NCBI RefSeq assembly: GCF_010389155.1
Contig: NC_057763.1
Location: forward strand, 30,362,645 to 30,426,644
Length of the DNA stretch: 64,000 nt
Origin: Erigeron canadensis
Taxonomy: Eukaryota > Streptophyta > Magnoliopsida > Asterales > Asteraceae
Reading direction: 5' to 3'
In this document: positions 38,175 through 49,370 of the stretch, in pieces
Layout: every line of letters starts with the position of its first letter
Numbering within the stretch: position 1 is the stretch's first letter
Position numbers and translations under genes: made by a program
Notes under the pieces: generated by a model
What the model saw: only the letters and a program-made list of their open reading frames with translations
Database searches by the model: none
What the model was told of the DNA's origin: nothing

Positions 38175-38723
38175 CCCAAGGTTTGGTCGAAAAAGTTAGA
38201 TGACGCCTTGTGGGCATTTAGAACCACGTTTAAGACGCCGATTGGCACTACGCCATACAAGTTGTTCTATGGTAAGACTTGTCATTTACCGATTGAATTA
38301 GAGCATAAGGCGTATTGGGCGTTGAGAAATTTGAACCAAGACATGATGGAGGCCGGTGAACTTAGGTTATTGCAACTTCATGAGCTCGATGAGCTTAGGT
38401 TGGGTGCATATGAAAACTCAAGACTTTATAAAGAGAAAACCAAAGTTTACCATGACAAAAGGATCCGTAGAAAGGAGTTTAAGGTTGGAGCAAAAGTTTT
38501 GTTATTTTTATCGAAATTTAAGATTAAACAACCAAAGTTAACTTCTAGGTGGATAGGTCCTTTTGTGATTAAACATGTGTATCCGTCCGGTTATGTTGAA
38601 CTTTTTAAAAGGGATGGAAATGGGTCTTTCATTGTCAATGATCATAGGTTAAAGTTGTATTTGGAAGAAGAGCGGGAGGAGGGGATGGTTGAAGAAATCC
38701 CCATTTTTGATTCAGAAACTTGA
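38136..38723 (+). pseudogene. Gypsy integrase C-terminal fragment
   Basis: Open for 195 codons with no ATG at its start. From about 38175 it reads like a Ty3/gypsy integrase end: the 'KLDDALWAFRTTFKTPIGTTPY' segment region, then a basic linker and the GPF/GPY module (WIGPFVIKHVYPSGYVEL) that binds LTR ends. The catalytic D,D,E core lies upstream and is absent. It ends at a normal-looking stop, so only the 5' side is truncated. Confidence 0.85.
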
Positions 38724-38947
38724 ATATGATGATTGAGTCTAGCTCACAACTCGTAAATAAATTAAGCGCTTCTCGGGAGGCAACCCGTGTTTAATTTTGT
38801 TTTGTCAAATTTGATTTTCATTTTGTTAGATAGGTTTACTTTGTTTTGTCAAGAATGTGCAGGTTCAAATGTGGTGTGAAGCAAATTGAGGTAAGTTTGT
38901 GTTTAAAAACGAAAAAACCGAAAAAAAAATTTCTGGAAAAGTCCCCC

Positions 38948-39140
38948 ACTGCGCCGCAGTGGGGGTGGTCACCTTGACTACGCCGCAGTCCAATTCCTCG
39001 TCCAGTTTTGACATTTACCCCACTACGCCGCAGTGGGGGTGTGAGGAGAAGACTGCGCCGCAGTCCAAAAGCTTGGCCTCTATTGACATTTACCCCACTG
39101 CGCCGCAGTGGGGGGAGACCGAAGCCCACTGCGCCGCAGT
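38948..39140. repeat. Palindrome array A (six hairpins)
   Basis: Core ACTGCGCCGCAGT or ACTACGCCGCAGT at 38948, 38977, 39022, 39052, 39097 and 39128 (13 nt each). Start-to-start distances are 29, 45, 30, 45 and 31. Flanks extend the palindrome with matched changes (CCCCC..GGGGG, G..C, CCC..GGG). The long spacers share 'ttgacatttacccc'. The array lies in the spacer after the integrase. Confidence 0.95.
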
Positions 39141-39364
39141 GGGCATATTGACTGGTCATAGGGGGGAGCGGGTGTTTAAAGTAAAAAAGGAAAGGAGATA
39201 TTGTTTTTTCACCACAAATTCTCAAACTCTCTTATCCTTTCTCTAAATAGGAAAAAACGAAAAAATCACCCCCAAGAACACCTTTCATTCCGAAAATCAC
39301 CCCCTTATCCACCAAAATCTTGCATTCTTTTTCTTCTTAGATTATTCATCTTTCAATCACTACC

Positions 39365-41759
39365 ATGGGAAAGAATGTAAGTTTCCTTGTTTATTTTCCT
39401 TTTAATCTTCTAATTTTGATTTCTTGATTTTTAAGGTTTAATTGTTAAATTGTTTGGTGGGTTTTATCAATTAAGGGGTATAGATGATAATGTGATGTTT
39501 AATTTCACGAATCTAACACTTGTCATCCGGATTTGAGTCTAAATCAAACCTAGGGTTTTGAAAAAATTTGGGGATTTTTGATAAACAAGTGTGGGGGAGG
39601 TTAATGTGTGATTATGTGGTGTTAATTGCTGAAAGATGGCTGTTATGTTGATTTGTTACTCCCTTAATCTGGAAATTCGTGATGAACACCAAGAACATGC
39701 CCAGAAACACCAACCCACTGCGGGTCTAGCTCACTGCGCCGCAGTGGGTGGCTTGTGACCCGCACGTGTTTAGAACCCCACTGCGCCGCAATGAGGGTTG
39801 CCTCAAACCACTGCGCCGCAGTGGTAATCCTCGACCAGTTCTGACTTAGCCTCACTGCGCCGCAGTGAGGGGGTGTTGATATCCACTGCGCCGCAGTGGG
39901 GCACCTTCCTGCCCAGATTTTGTTTGTTTTCAATACGGTTCCTGGTTTGTATTTCGCGTTTAACATGTTTGTTTGTCTTATGGTTTGTGATTGTAGGATG
40001 CTTCAGGAACTGATAAGAGGAAGTAGGTTGAAGAGGGCCAAGGAAGCAGGTCGGCTCAAAAGCAGGCCAAGGCAACAAGGGAGGCGGTTGAAAGCGCCTA
40101 CACTTAAGTTCTGGCCCGGGCAATTAAACGAGAAACGCATGTGGCTGGAGTTCAGCAGGGTGAAACAACCCCACAAGAACAACTTCCTTAACAAGTTGTA
40201 CTCCATCCATAAGGAGGTGGTTTGCCCTCCCAGGTATCTTGCTCCTACTGCGGCTCAACATTTCGGCATTCAAGCCGATATTAATGGATGGTTCCGGATA
40301 GAAGCTCAAGTGGGTGATCGGTTGGTTGTTAGTGACATGGCATAATGTGTTTAATAACCGGGAACCTGTGTATAGGAGTTGTGTTTAGAGTTCTATTCAA
40401 CTTTGAAGGTTACAAAAGAGTTGAATAAAGTGAAGGATATTTTTGAGGAGCGATGTGTGACCTTCTACTGTGGAGGTGTTGCTAGGAAAATTTCTATAGC
40501 CCAGTTCGGCTATTATACTGGTATGTACACTTTGGACCAGTTGAAGAGTAGTGAGTTTAGGAGTTTGTTGAGGCATGGGTTGTATGTTAAGCAGGCTTTT
40601 GATGTTGAGTCCATTCCGCAATATTGGACTCGTATTACTGGTGGTGAAGCTTGGCCGTCTGGTGGGTCGGGGAGTGTTTCCAAGATCAGGAGTGTTAGGT
40701 TGAGGATGCTCCATCGCATGATTGTTACATTTCTGGTACAGCGGTCCACTCACTGGGACAAGGCGTACCAGACTGATCTTTGGTTGATGAAGTTGTTTTC
40801 AGAGGGGCGCCTAAGAGGTTTGCTTTGGCCCCCATTGTTGTTTTGGATAGGATGTGGAACCACTCCGACTCGGAGTTGGTATTGGGGCATTTCATTATGA
40901 TGATTTATCGGCGTATGGGCATCTTTGATACAGACGAGTGCCAGACCGATCTTTCTCCCCCGATTTTTCAAGAGACATTGACTGAGGCCGAGTTGGTTAG
41001 GGCCAAGATTGTTAAGAAGATGACACAGACGGAGAACTCGAGACTGCTTGATGACATTGGGTTTATTGCACCGCCTCCCGTTGTGGAGGAAGCTGAGGAC
41101 GTGGATATGAGGGATGCTCCACAGGAGCAGCCTAGGAGGCGGGCTCCTGCAGGTATAGATTTGACCCCTTTGAGCACCCAGCTCTAGCAGATCTACGAGG
41201 GGCAGCAGGCCAGCCGCCAGGCTTTTGATGACTATCAGCGGCGTATGGATCAGGAGGTGACATGGTTAGGGTCGCAACAAGCCCATACTAACTACACTCT
41301 TGATTATTACCAGCCGATGTGGCAGGCCCAGTATACGGGGACGGAGTTTGTGAGGCCTGACCCGATTCCACCCTTCAGCCCACCACCTATCCGTGTTCCA
41401 CCTTATCGACAGGATGACGGTTCTTACTTTTTCACGCCATCCCAGATGTCCCCACGGCCCCATGAATTGGGAGGATCTCCCCGAGGGCAAGTTCAGTTTG
41501 GTCGATATATACAGGTGGCGATGCTGGGATTTCCTCTTCCATGCCTAGTTTCTTTGCAGGTGCCAGCTCTGGATTTGCTGATTTTGCTGGAGGCTCGGGA
41601 GGATTTGCCGCTGGTGGTTCTGGACAGGCAGATGATCAGCAGGGAGGCGGCTATGGCGGTTCAGGTTCAGGAGGCACGCAAGAGCAGGCCACTAGCTGGG
41701 TGGATGATCTCTTTGGCCCACCCGGTGCTCCTTATGGTTATCATGGGCAACAGCAGTGA
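39365..41759 (+). pseudogene. Athila-type extra ORF (ATHILA ORF-1-like), broken
   Basis: A putative 4-codon first exon (ATG 39365-39376) ends in a strong donor GTAAGT. A matching acceptor TTGTAG at 39991-39996 opens the main exon. From there the coding sequence continues to ~41759 but is interrupted: a stop ~30 bp into the exon, frame changes near 40345-40380 and 40790, a nonsense codon at 41185-41187 and another shift near 41530. The region around 40440-40960 resembles the plant retroelement ATHILA ORF-1 family, whose function is unknown. The C-terminus is Gly/Ser/Gln-rich. Position downstream of integrase fits Athila elements. Splicing is inferred from site sequences only. Confidence 0.65.
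39733..39897. repeat. Palindrome array B (five hairpins plus a partial)
   Basis: Core copies at 39733, 39780 (one mismatch), 39810, 39854 and 39885, with a half-site at 39717. Distances are 47, 30, 44 and 31. The long spacer 'tcctcgaccagttctgac' resembles 'tcctcgtccagttttgac' of array A, so A and B are copies of a ~75-bp two-hairpin unit. The array lies inside the putative intron 39377-39996. Confidence 0.95.
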
Positions 41760-41814
41760 TGACGGTGATGATGATGACCTACATCCGGTACCGTGGGATG
41801 GGGTCATATGTTGA

Positions 41815-44180
41815 TTGATATTCACTAATTTTGGCTGATGGATGACTGTACTCGATACATTGTTTCTTATTTTCTTTCTTTATTTCTGTTAGTATCCACC
41901 CTACGGGGTGATGAAACATTGTATTTGGTTATTTTTCTTTTTCTTTGGGGGGAACCCCTTGGATTCTCTTCTCATCTATTCTATGGTATCAATTTGTTGA
42001 TTGTGTGATGGTGTGCGTATGCTGGCAGTAAGTTCAATGCCATATTTGTATTGCTATGTTTGATGCACACACAACTCTAGCACCTTCCGTTTTGGTACAA
42101 GTTGTTTATCCCGCCAACCAAAGTGTCCTTCCTATTTCGGAAGTGCCATTTATGACACGGGGTCGATAACTTGTTTCAAAACGGAATGTGTCCTTATTCC
42201 AATATGTGCTTTTATTTTTCTATGTCGCTTACCCCTATTTACTTTTGTTTGACCGAATATGGACATTGAGGGCATTGTCCATCTTAAGTGTGGGGGGTGG
42301 CAAATAGGTTTAAGCTACCGGGTTTATCATTTTTGTTGTTTTGCCATTGAGATTTTTATCAGTTTTGTTGATGTGTCCCTCTCGTAGGCCTTTGGATTCT
42401 ATCTAGGGGTATGAGTTTCTATTTTGAACTCTTAACTGTGATGTGCATGTTTAAAACTGGTGCTATCAATTTGGCGGAATAATAGAAGTTGATATGAATT
42501 TTAAAACTTGAGTTGAACTTGTCCTTGTGGTAAATTGCTTTTGACACTTAATTGATTACTTATTAAGCAATTTTACTACAAAATGTTTCCTTGACAAAAA
42601 TTTTAATTGGCGAAGTGTGTCCTGAACGATTATTTGGCTAATCCTTCGGGATTGATAACATTACTTGCATACTCATATATATCCAAAACACCCAATTGTG
42701 AGATTTCATCATTTCATATATAGTGTGTCAGGTGACGGTTTTGGTTTGTTTGCCTCGTAAATACGTCCCTCTCTTAGGCTCTGGGATTTATTCAGGAGTA
42801 AGGGTTTCATTTGATGCCCTGAACTAAGATGTGCGTGTTTAAGGTATTTCTAAGCCATTTCCGGGTTCTTTTCTTGATAAGAGTATACCGGTGATGTGTT
42901 GATTCTAGAACTTGGCCTGGTGATCGTGACGAGTACATTGGATGACGAATTGGCATTTAGGTTTGACCATACTTTTTCTTTCTTTCTTTTCATTTTTCTT
43001 TTGTATATCCATATCCATAGTATACAACCTTATACATATACTTGTCTATATTCACACAATTTTCTTTTCTTTTATACCTTAGCAATATATACACATATAC
43101 ATCACTATAACTTACCTTTCCATTGTATCAATCCACCTATTCATGTAAACTTCACCTAATTATACCGCCAGTCTAATCTGGAGGGCCATTGATTGTCATT
43201 GGTTTGTTTGGATGGTTTGGGAGAGTTTCAGTGGGTTGATTTGTGAAATATTCTTGTCCACGAGAATATGAAAATGGGTTAAGTTATTGAAAATTGTCTT
43301 GGATTGTTCAAACAAAGAAAGTGAAGTGTTATAGGCATGTTTATCATTGTAAGAGGGTATCTACTAGTAGAGTAAAAATGGTTCAAAAAGAATAAAAAGA
43401 TTTGAACAACAGAAAAATTAAAAAAAAAAAAAGAGAGAGAGAAAAGAAAGAACTTGGGCTACTAGTAGGTATTTCTCATTTTTAAAATGTCTAGAAAGTT
43501 GTTGTATCATTATTTTTGGAAGATTTGGTTGACTGTAAGTTGTTTGAAGTTGATACACCACAATGGTGTCGAGCTTGCTTGGTACTTTGGTGGCGTTCGC
43601 GGGATAGCATCTTATGGGTTAGTGGTTTGTTGGCAATCAATGGTATGGGTTGATTAGACTATTTTGTTCATATTCAATATAACTTATACTATAAATTATT
43701 ACCTTTCACTTTCAACCAATAAATTTCCCATATTCTATTGTACATATCCATTATACATAGTCTTAGTTTAACTAAACAACCACCCTTAATGCCTATTTTG
43801 ACGATGTACTTGATCCTTGCGCCTTAATGGTGGAGTGACGATCCTGGTTCAAGCCTATGGTAAAAGAGTATACATCACGACTGAGCTATGAATGATTCTT
43901 CATATATACAACCCCGAAAGTAAGTTTGTTGGAGTAGAATGATATTGATAGGATCGTTTGTTTTCATTAATGCTTAGTTGATTATCGTGGCTTGCGGATT
44001 GTTCAGGTATTGTCAAACATTTCGAGTTTTCATTTAAGATTAAAACTGCTTCACCTGCTTTTTGTCATTTGACATGTTTGGTGTTGCTTCTTTTTGAAAC
44101 TTGTCACTTGTTTGATAGTTTGATTGTCAAGGATTACTCTTTCTTAAATTCCGGATTTGCTTGAGGACAAGCAATGCTCA
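41815..44180. other. Non-coding 3' internal region of the Athila-like element
   Basis: No coding potential. It contains an imperfect direct duplication ~395 bp apart (about 42370-42460 and 42765-42845: 'gtccctctc.taggc..tgggatt...gatgtgc.tgttta'), a purine run GTGTGGGGGGTGG at ~42290 that resembles the terminal PPT, and an A-rich/GA-rich stretch at 43410-43450. Confidence 0.65.
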
Positions 44181-44460
44181 AGTGTGGGGGGATTTGATGT
44201 GACTAATTTATACCCATTACCCACATCGTTATTGGCCATTTTACTATATGTTTTAAGTCGATTTCGTATGCATTTGGCGCGTTTATGGTGTTTGTTAGTG
44301 TTTACAGGCTCTAAACAGGATACGCGTTCATTTGGTACATTTTCGGATGATTATTGGCCCGGAAGTGCATTATGATGATGAGAGTTGATTTGAGTGGAAG
44401 AGACGGCAGAGTTTGGCAAGTAATCGAGATCGAAATAAGTTGGCTCTGTACAAGCTTGTG

Positions 44461-44693
44461 ACTGCGCCGCAGTGGAGGTTGCCATGCCCACTACGCCGCA
44501 GTCCTGATCCACGGAAAAAATGGAAAACACCCCACTGCGCCGCAGTCAGGAAGGGAGAAAAGTAAGCCGTGGAAACGTACTGCGCCGCAGTGGTGGTTTG
44601 CTTAGCCACTGTGCCGCAGTCAGCGGGAAGTCAAAGTCAAGATCACCTCACTGCGCCGCAGTGAGGGAAGGCTCAACCCCACTGCCCCGCAGT
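44461..44693. repeat. Palindrome array C in the LTR U3 (seven hairpins)
   Basis: Core copies at 44461, 44490, 44534, 44579, 44608 (ACTGTGCCGCAGT), 44650 and 44681 (ACTGCCCCGCAGT). Distances are 29, 44, 45, 29, 42 and 31, the same two spacing classes as arrays A and B. The last copy ends 54 bp before the TATA box. Confidence 0.95.
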
Positions 44694-44746
44694 GGGTGCA
44701 CGGGAGAACAGGTATTTCCTTGTTTTTGCATCAGATTTCGGAGGAG

Positions 44747-44754
44747 TATATATA
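44747..44754 (+). promoter_or_regulatory. TATA box of the Athila-like LTR
   Basis: TATATATA followed by 'gaaaaacctagg', in the expected place between U3 and R. Confidence 0.6.
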
Positions 44755-45802
44755 GAAAAACCTAGGTCAAAAATTAGGCATCAAAACTCTTTCTAGGAGC
44801 TGTTCTACAAGGTTTCTTCTCCCTCCAATCAAGATTATTTCTTAGGCGGATTCGTTGAAGATTCACGGGCACCCATCTAGATCGTATCTACTTACCGTCT
44901 TGCAATTTATTTTTCTTCAAACGATTGGTACATCATGTTTCTCTTCAATTTTATTTATTATTGTGGATTGATCATGAGTGGCTAAACGTTTAATCATCCA
45001 CCTTGATGAAACGAGACGAATAATGTTATTGCAATATTTTTAATTCAAAAGAGTTTATTTAATTATCGTTGTTCTGTGATCTTGATGATGTTAATTTTTT
45101 TTATTAATTAATTTTGATATTGGTTGCATATAATTCTTCGTTGGTTGTACCAGTTGAATGTGTATGTGATTTTAAAACGGTTACTTGTCTATAAGTAATT
45201 ATCACTAGTTCATGGTATGATAGTGAATATCATTTTAAGAAAAGATTAACTTTGTCAACGTGATTGATATTGGTTGGTGGTACCACGTTATTGTCACATA
45301 GGTTCAATTGATAATTTGATAGTCAATAAAATTGATTGTTGGAAGAATTGCCTTAGTTTTGGTAGTACCGACTTGGGTAATTTAACTAGCAGTTAGGTGA
45401 TTCGGTATTTTGTTCACGGTTGGTGGTACCACGTGAGCACTTTAATCTTGTCACGATTATCTTTAAACTCTAGAGAATTTGTTCTTAACTAAATGCAATA
45501 ACATTTGAAGTCGAGGGAAGTCAAGGTGGATGACTTTTAATTATATTGTTTGAAGTTCCTTTTAAATTTATGCAATTATTTTGCAAACCAATTTTACTTT
45601 AATTGTCAAGAGGATTTTCAAAGTAACTCCCGTTTTCCAAACCATTTCATAAGCAACTAATCATTTCCAATCCCTGAGAACGAACTCAGACTTATCTTTT
45701 AACTATTATTACAAACGATCGGGTCCACTGCCCGTGAGTGCGTAGTAGTGAGTTTTTAGGTAGTTTTAGTTTTATAAATTTAAAGCTCGATTTTGCACAT
45801 CA

Positions 45803-47155
45803 CCTCCTCATGCAATTCGGATATCATCACTCCAAATATTATGCAAAATAACATTGCTCAATCTATTTAGATCTTCAAGCTTAATCGTCATACAATAAAG
45901 AAGTTGAACCCTCATCATCGAATTTAATCAGCTCTCACAATGATAAGAAATTCTGTAACTTGAATTTGAGATATGCAGCAATCACAAGATCCATGTCTGC
46001 AACCAATAGTGTCTGACTTTGTCTTGTATCTTCATGAATTGACCAATCACCTAAAGTCTTTTATATCAAATCTCCCCCTCAATGTAAGCATCTCCAAAAT
46101 ACATAGAGAACCACTTAACCTGCAACCTCTTCACTAGTCACCGGATTAATCATCTCTACATCATTGGCATTAAATAAAGGTTTGATTTTCAATTTCTCGG
46201 CTACAAATGATTAAATTTATCACAAAAGCTTTTCGAAAAAATCCCAAACACATGTTAAGCAAAGATCATGAACAGTTTACTCGGATTTTCAATCACGGTC
46301 TTCAATCTTCATCTGATTCATTTGAATCACCTAATCTTAAATCAGGCGCCTTTGATCCAAAAATTAGGTCGGACACATGTCACACGGATTCAAAACCAGA
46401 AAGATGCCATGACTAAACCCTTACGAAACACCATGATCTTCATTGCTACGAACACCCAAGAATTTTGCATAGAAAACATGGAAGCTTTGAATTTTTATCC
46501 CCCCTTTTTCTCTACAAAATTCTTAAAACAGCCTATATGTTTGTTTTTGGTTACAATATGTCTCTCATTCTCATCTTCATCCCTCGGTTGTTCACATATG
46601 CAATCCAGAGATAACACAGTAGCTCATTGCCATAACAACATCATGACACGGTCGTTTATATATACAATCAAGAGATAACCCAGTAGCTCCTTGTTAGAAC
46701 AACCTTTTTGGCATGGTCTTGAATTCCTTCTAAGATTTCTTAAAATCTTCTATAAAGGATAGAACTCTAGCCATCATTGATTCGAGTTGTCTAAATTTAG
46801 AACCTAAAGTTGATCAAGTTTTCAAGTCTATTGCTTTATTACAGAATTCGAACCAAAACTCAAAGAGTTTACAAGTTCAATATTCCAACAAGCATAGACC
46901 AAAACTAAATCAAATTTACAAGTTCTTGACTATTCGAAAAGTAATAAATTAGAATCTAAAGTTGATCAAGTTTACAAGTCCAAAACTCGATTAATAGATA
47001 TCAAACCTAAACTCAAAAGAGTTTACAAGTTTAATATTTAGACAAGTTCAGAACCTAAACATAATCAAGATTGCAAATTCTAAAACGTATTTTACTCGAA
47101 CAAAAGATACGTATATATATAGTGCACGAACCTTCGAGCACAAAATATCAGAAGG
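45803..47155. other. Intergenic or retroelement-derived, unassigned
   Basis: No supported gene. On the minus strand a copia-style purine run (TTGAGGGGGAGA, ~46072-46083) suggests this may be a remnant of the inverted copia-like element at 47156-48220, but no matching second LTR was found. Confidence 0.4.
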
Positions 47156-47359
47156 TTGGTCGAGCTAGTAGGAGGTCGAGGTCGAGCTTGAGGTCGAGCT
47201 CGACCTGGTCGAGGTCAAGTGATGTTCCCATAACCATTGGAAAGTAGACTCATTTACGAATTCGTGGCCGCTTGAATCGTCAAAAACGGAGTTACGGTTT
47301 GAAAGTTATGGTCAAAACAAAATCCACACGTTTTTCTACAATCGAGCTTGAGTGGTCTA

Positions 47360-47620
47360 GCTTGGATAGGTCGAGCTCCAGAATAGGTCGAGCTCCAGAC
47401 TAGGTCGAGCTCCGGAAGAGGTCGAGCTCCAGAAAAGGTCGAGCTCCAGACTAGGTCGAGCTCCAGACTAGGTCGAGCTCCAGACTAGGTCGAGCTTGAC
47501 TAGGTCGAGCTTGACTAGGTCGAGTTTGACTAGGTCGAGCTCCAGGCTAGGTCGAGCTCCAAACTAGGTCGATCTCGAAAGGTCGAGGTCGAGCTTGATA
47601 GGTCGAGCTCGAGTGGAGCG
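47360..47620. repeat. 17-bp minisatellite AGGTCGAGCTCCAGACT
   Basis: About a dozen units of AGGTCGAGCTCCAGACT and variants (..GCTTGACT). Related GGTCGAGCT words also occur at 47156-47210, including the full palindrome GGTCGAGCTCGACC at 47192-47205. Confidence 0.9.
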
Positions 47621-48029
47621 GCTGAAGCTTGTCTGAACCGAAAAAACGAAAGAAAACACCTTAATCGATGCTAAAACCTTAATCCCGAACCAAAAGAATA
47701 TCTCCGTTGGCTCTGATACCAATTGTAAGTCCCTTTGCCACCGGATCAAACGAGATTAAGTATCTAATGTATAAGTGCGAAAATTCTTATACAAAAGCAA
47801 TCAACAACACGAACACGAATATGAATAAACTGGAACCGTATATTACTTCGGTAAATGCAATTACAAGTAACACACCAGGTTCGAAATACGAAAATATGAA
47901 AAACAAAACGACTGGAAGATTCACCTTAAACATAAGGTTTAATCTCTATTTATACTAAAACTAATGGACTAGTCGGACCTCGAATTTCATGGACCAAAGC
48001 CCAACTCGGACACCACATGAGCTTGACCA

Positions 48030-48090
48030 GGTCGAGCTCGACCAAGTCAACGTGTTGACCAATTCAAGCTTGACCAGGTCGAGCTCGACC
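48030..48090. repeat. GGTCGAGCTCGACC palindromes inside the LTR
   Basis: Two perfect 14-bp palindromes at 48030-48043 and 48077-48090, within a 47-bp direct duplication. The same word occurs in the element leader at 47192. Confidence 0.9.
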
Positions 48091-48508
48091 AAGTCAACTT
48101 GTTGACCAATTCGAGGTTGACTTTATTATACGCGAAAACTTAACGTTTATTACAAGTACATATTAAATAAACTCAAGACAAACTTTTATAATGATGTTGT
48201 CACCCGGAATTGAACCAACAGTTAATAGTATCATTTTATTGTTAATATAACTTTCAAATAAAATAATTCTATTTTAAGAGTGTGTGAAATAAAAAAAATA
48301 CAATATTAATGTAATATTATTTGCTATATTTTGATGGTATACTAATATGATTACAAATTTTATAATTATTTTAAAGTTAAATTTTTATTTTGAATCAATA
48401 GTAGTACGAAGTAGTATTATATCGTATGGGTCAAAGTGTCAAACCGTCAAAGGTGTCCACTTGTGTAGTTGTGTTATTCAATTTAATATGAAAGTTTATT
48501 ACAAAATA

Positions 48509-49084
48509 CTAGCATGGTACTCGTGCGGGATACTATGGTAAAGACTTCTCATGTCGTGATTAACAAATAAAAATAAGCGTGAACAATCAATTAAACAATA
48601 GCATACGATGGATAACGTAGCTGCAACAACGACCAATGTTAATCTAAAAATAGATACAATTAAACATATATCTAACAAATATCTATATACGCAACTTGCA
48701 ACTTAGATGTAAAATTAAATAATTCCAAATGTAAAGTTTAAAGGACCTACATATAGAAATTACGCATCGTGTAGTACTTCTCTATACACTACATTTGCCG
48801 ATGAAGAAGAGTTAGTAGATGGACTTGTGTTAGCCATTTGAGGATACAATGAAAAGATCGAAAGGTTTGTTGATAGAATGGTATTATGAAAGTTTTGTGT
48901 GAAATGAAATGTATTTATATACAACTCAAATAAATCATGACATTTTAATTATGGAAATTATTATGAAATAATTAAAAGATTGTTACAAAAGTTTTGAAAA
49001 GTTTGAAAATAAGTTTGAAAGTATGTGTTGATGGTGTCGTAGGATTTGATAACAATAACTAGTAACTACCATAATTAGTATAGA
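48509..49084 (-). mobile_element. Helitron-like non-autonomous element
   Basis: Minus strand: A then TCTATACTAATTATGG at the 5' end and CCCGCACGAGTACCATG then CTAG|T at the 3' end. The hairpin is eroded. 576 bp, no ORF supported. Confidence 0.6.
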
Positions 49085-49370
49085 TATACATAGCTCAAGG
49101 ACTAAATTGTAATTTTTTACTGGGGAAACTTGAAAGCTTGACAGCAAAAGGAAAAGAATAAATTCTCACTTTTCAGAAAGTTCCATTAAAGGTCCTGTAT
49201 CTTACTTTTTTAACCAAAAGGTTTCACATATACGAGTAAATAGCTAATATTTTGTATAGAGAGTGATATTCGTACCATAAGTTTTGATTAATCTATCACA
49301 TATTTGTTTAAATAATTTGTACTTTTTGTTTAAAACGTCATACTATTTTATAGATTTATCAAAACTTATA

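Larger units (their letters stand above)
38175..45802 (+). mobile_element. Athila-like Ty3/gypsy retrotransposon, 5'-truncated
   Basis: Contents in order: integrase C-terminal part, a long spacer with palindrome arrays, a broken extra ORF of ATHILA ORF-1 type, ~2.4 kb of non-coding sequence with internal polypurine-like runs (GTGTGGGGGG at ~42290), a terminal PPT (AGTGTGGGGGGA, ~44181-44192) and a 1608-bp 3' LTR. The 5' LTR, gag, protease, RT and RNase H are missing. An extra ORF downstream of integrase is characteristic of the Athila lineage. Confidence 0.85.
44195..45802 (+). repeat. Athila-like 3' LTR (1608 bp)
   Basis: It starts TGATGTG directly after the polypurine tract and ends CACATCA, giving 7-bp inverted termini. 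TATATATA at 44747-44754 marks the core promoter, so U3 is ~580 bp. Palindrome array C occupies the 290 bp before this box. A tandem 'ttggt.gtaccacgt..' motif recurs at 45270-45435. Confidence 0.88.
47156..48220 (-). mobile_element. Inverted copia-like element: LTR, PBS and repeat-rich leader
   Basis: The LTR is 47724-48220 (497 bp; on the minus strand it starts TGTTGG and ends CTTACA). It is directly followed on the minus strand by ATTGGTATCAGAGCC (~47709-47723), a classic copia initiator-Met PBS. The leader beyond it (47156-47640) is a minisatellite. No coding region is preserved. Confidence 0.75.

Noticed and set aside
38948..39140. Regularly spaced short repeats resembling a CRISPR array
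   Set aside because: Repeats are 13-23 nt, spacers are related to each other, spacing alternates, there are no cas genes, and the array lies in a plant retrotransposon.
38836..39966. ORFs rich in repeated HCGAV, LRRSG or TAAQW peptides on both strands
   Set aside because: They are translations of the palindrome arrays in all frames and not a coding signal.
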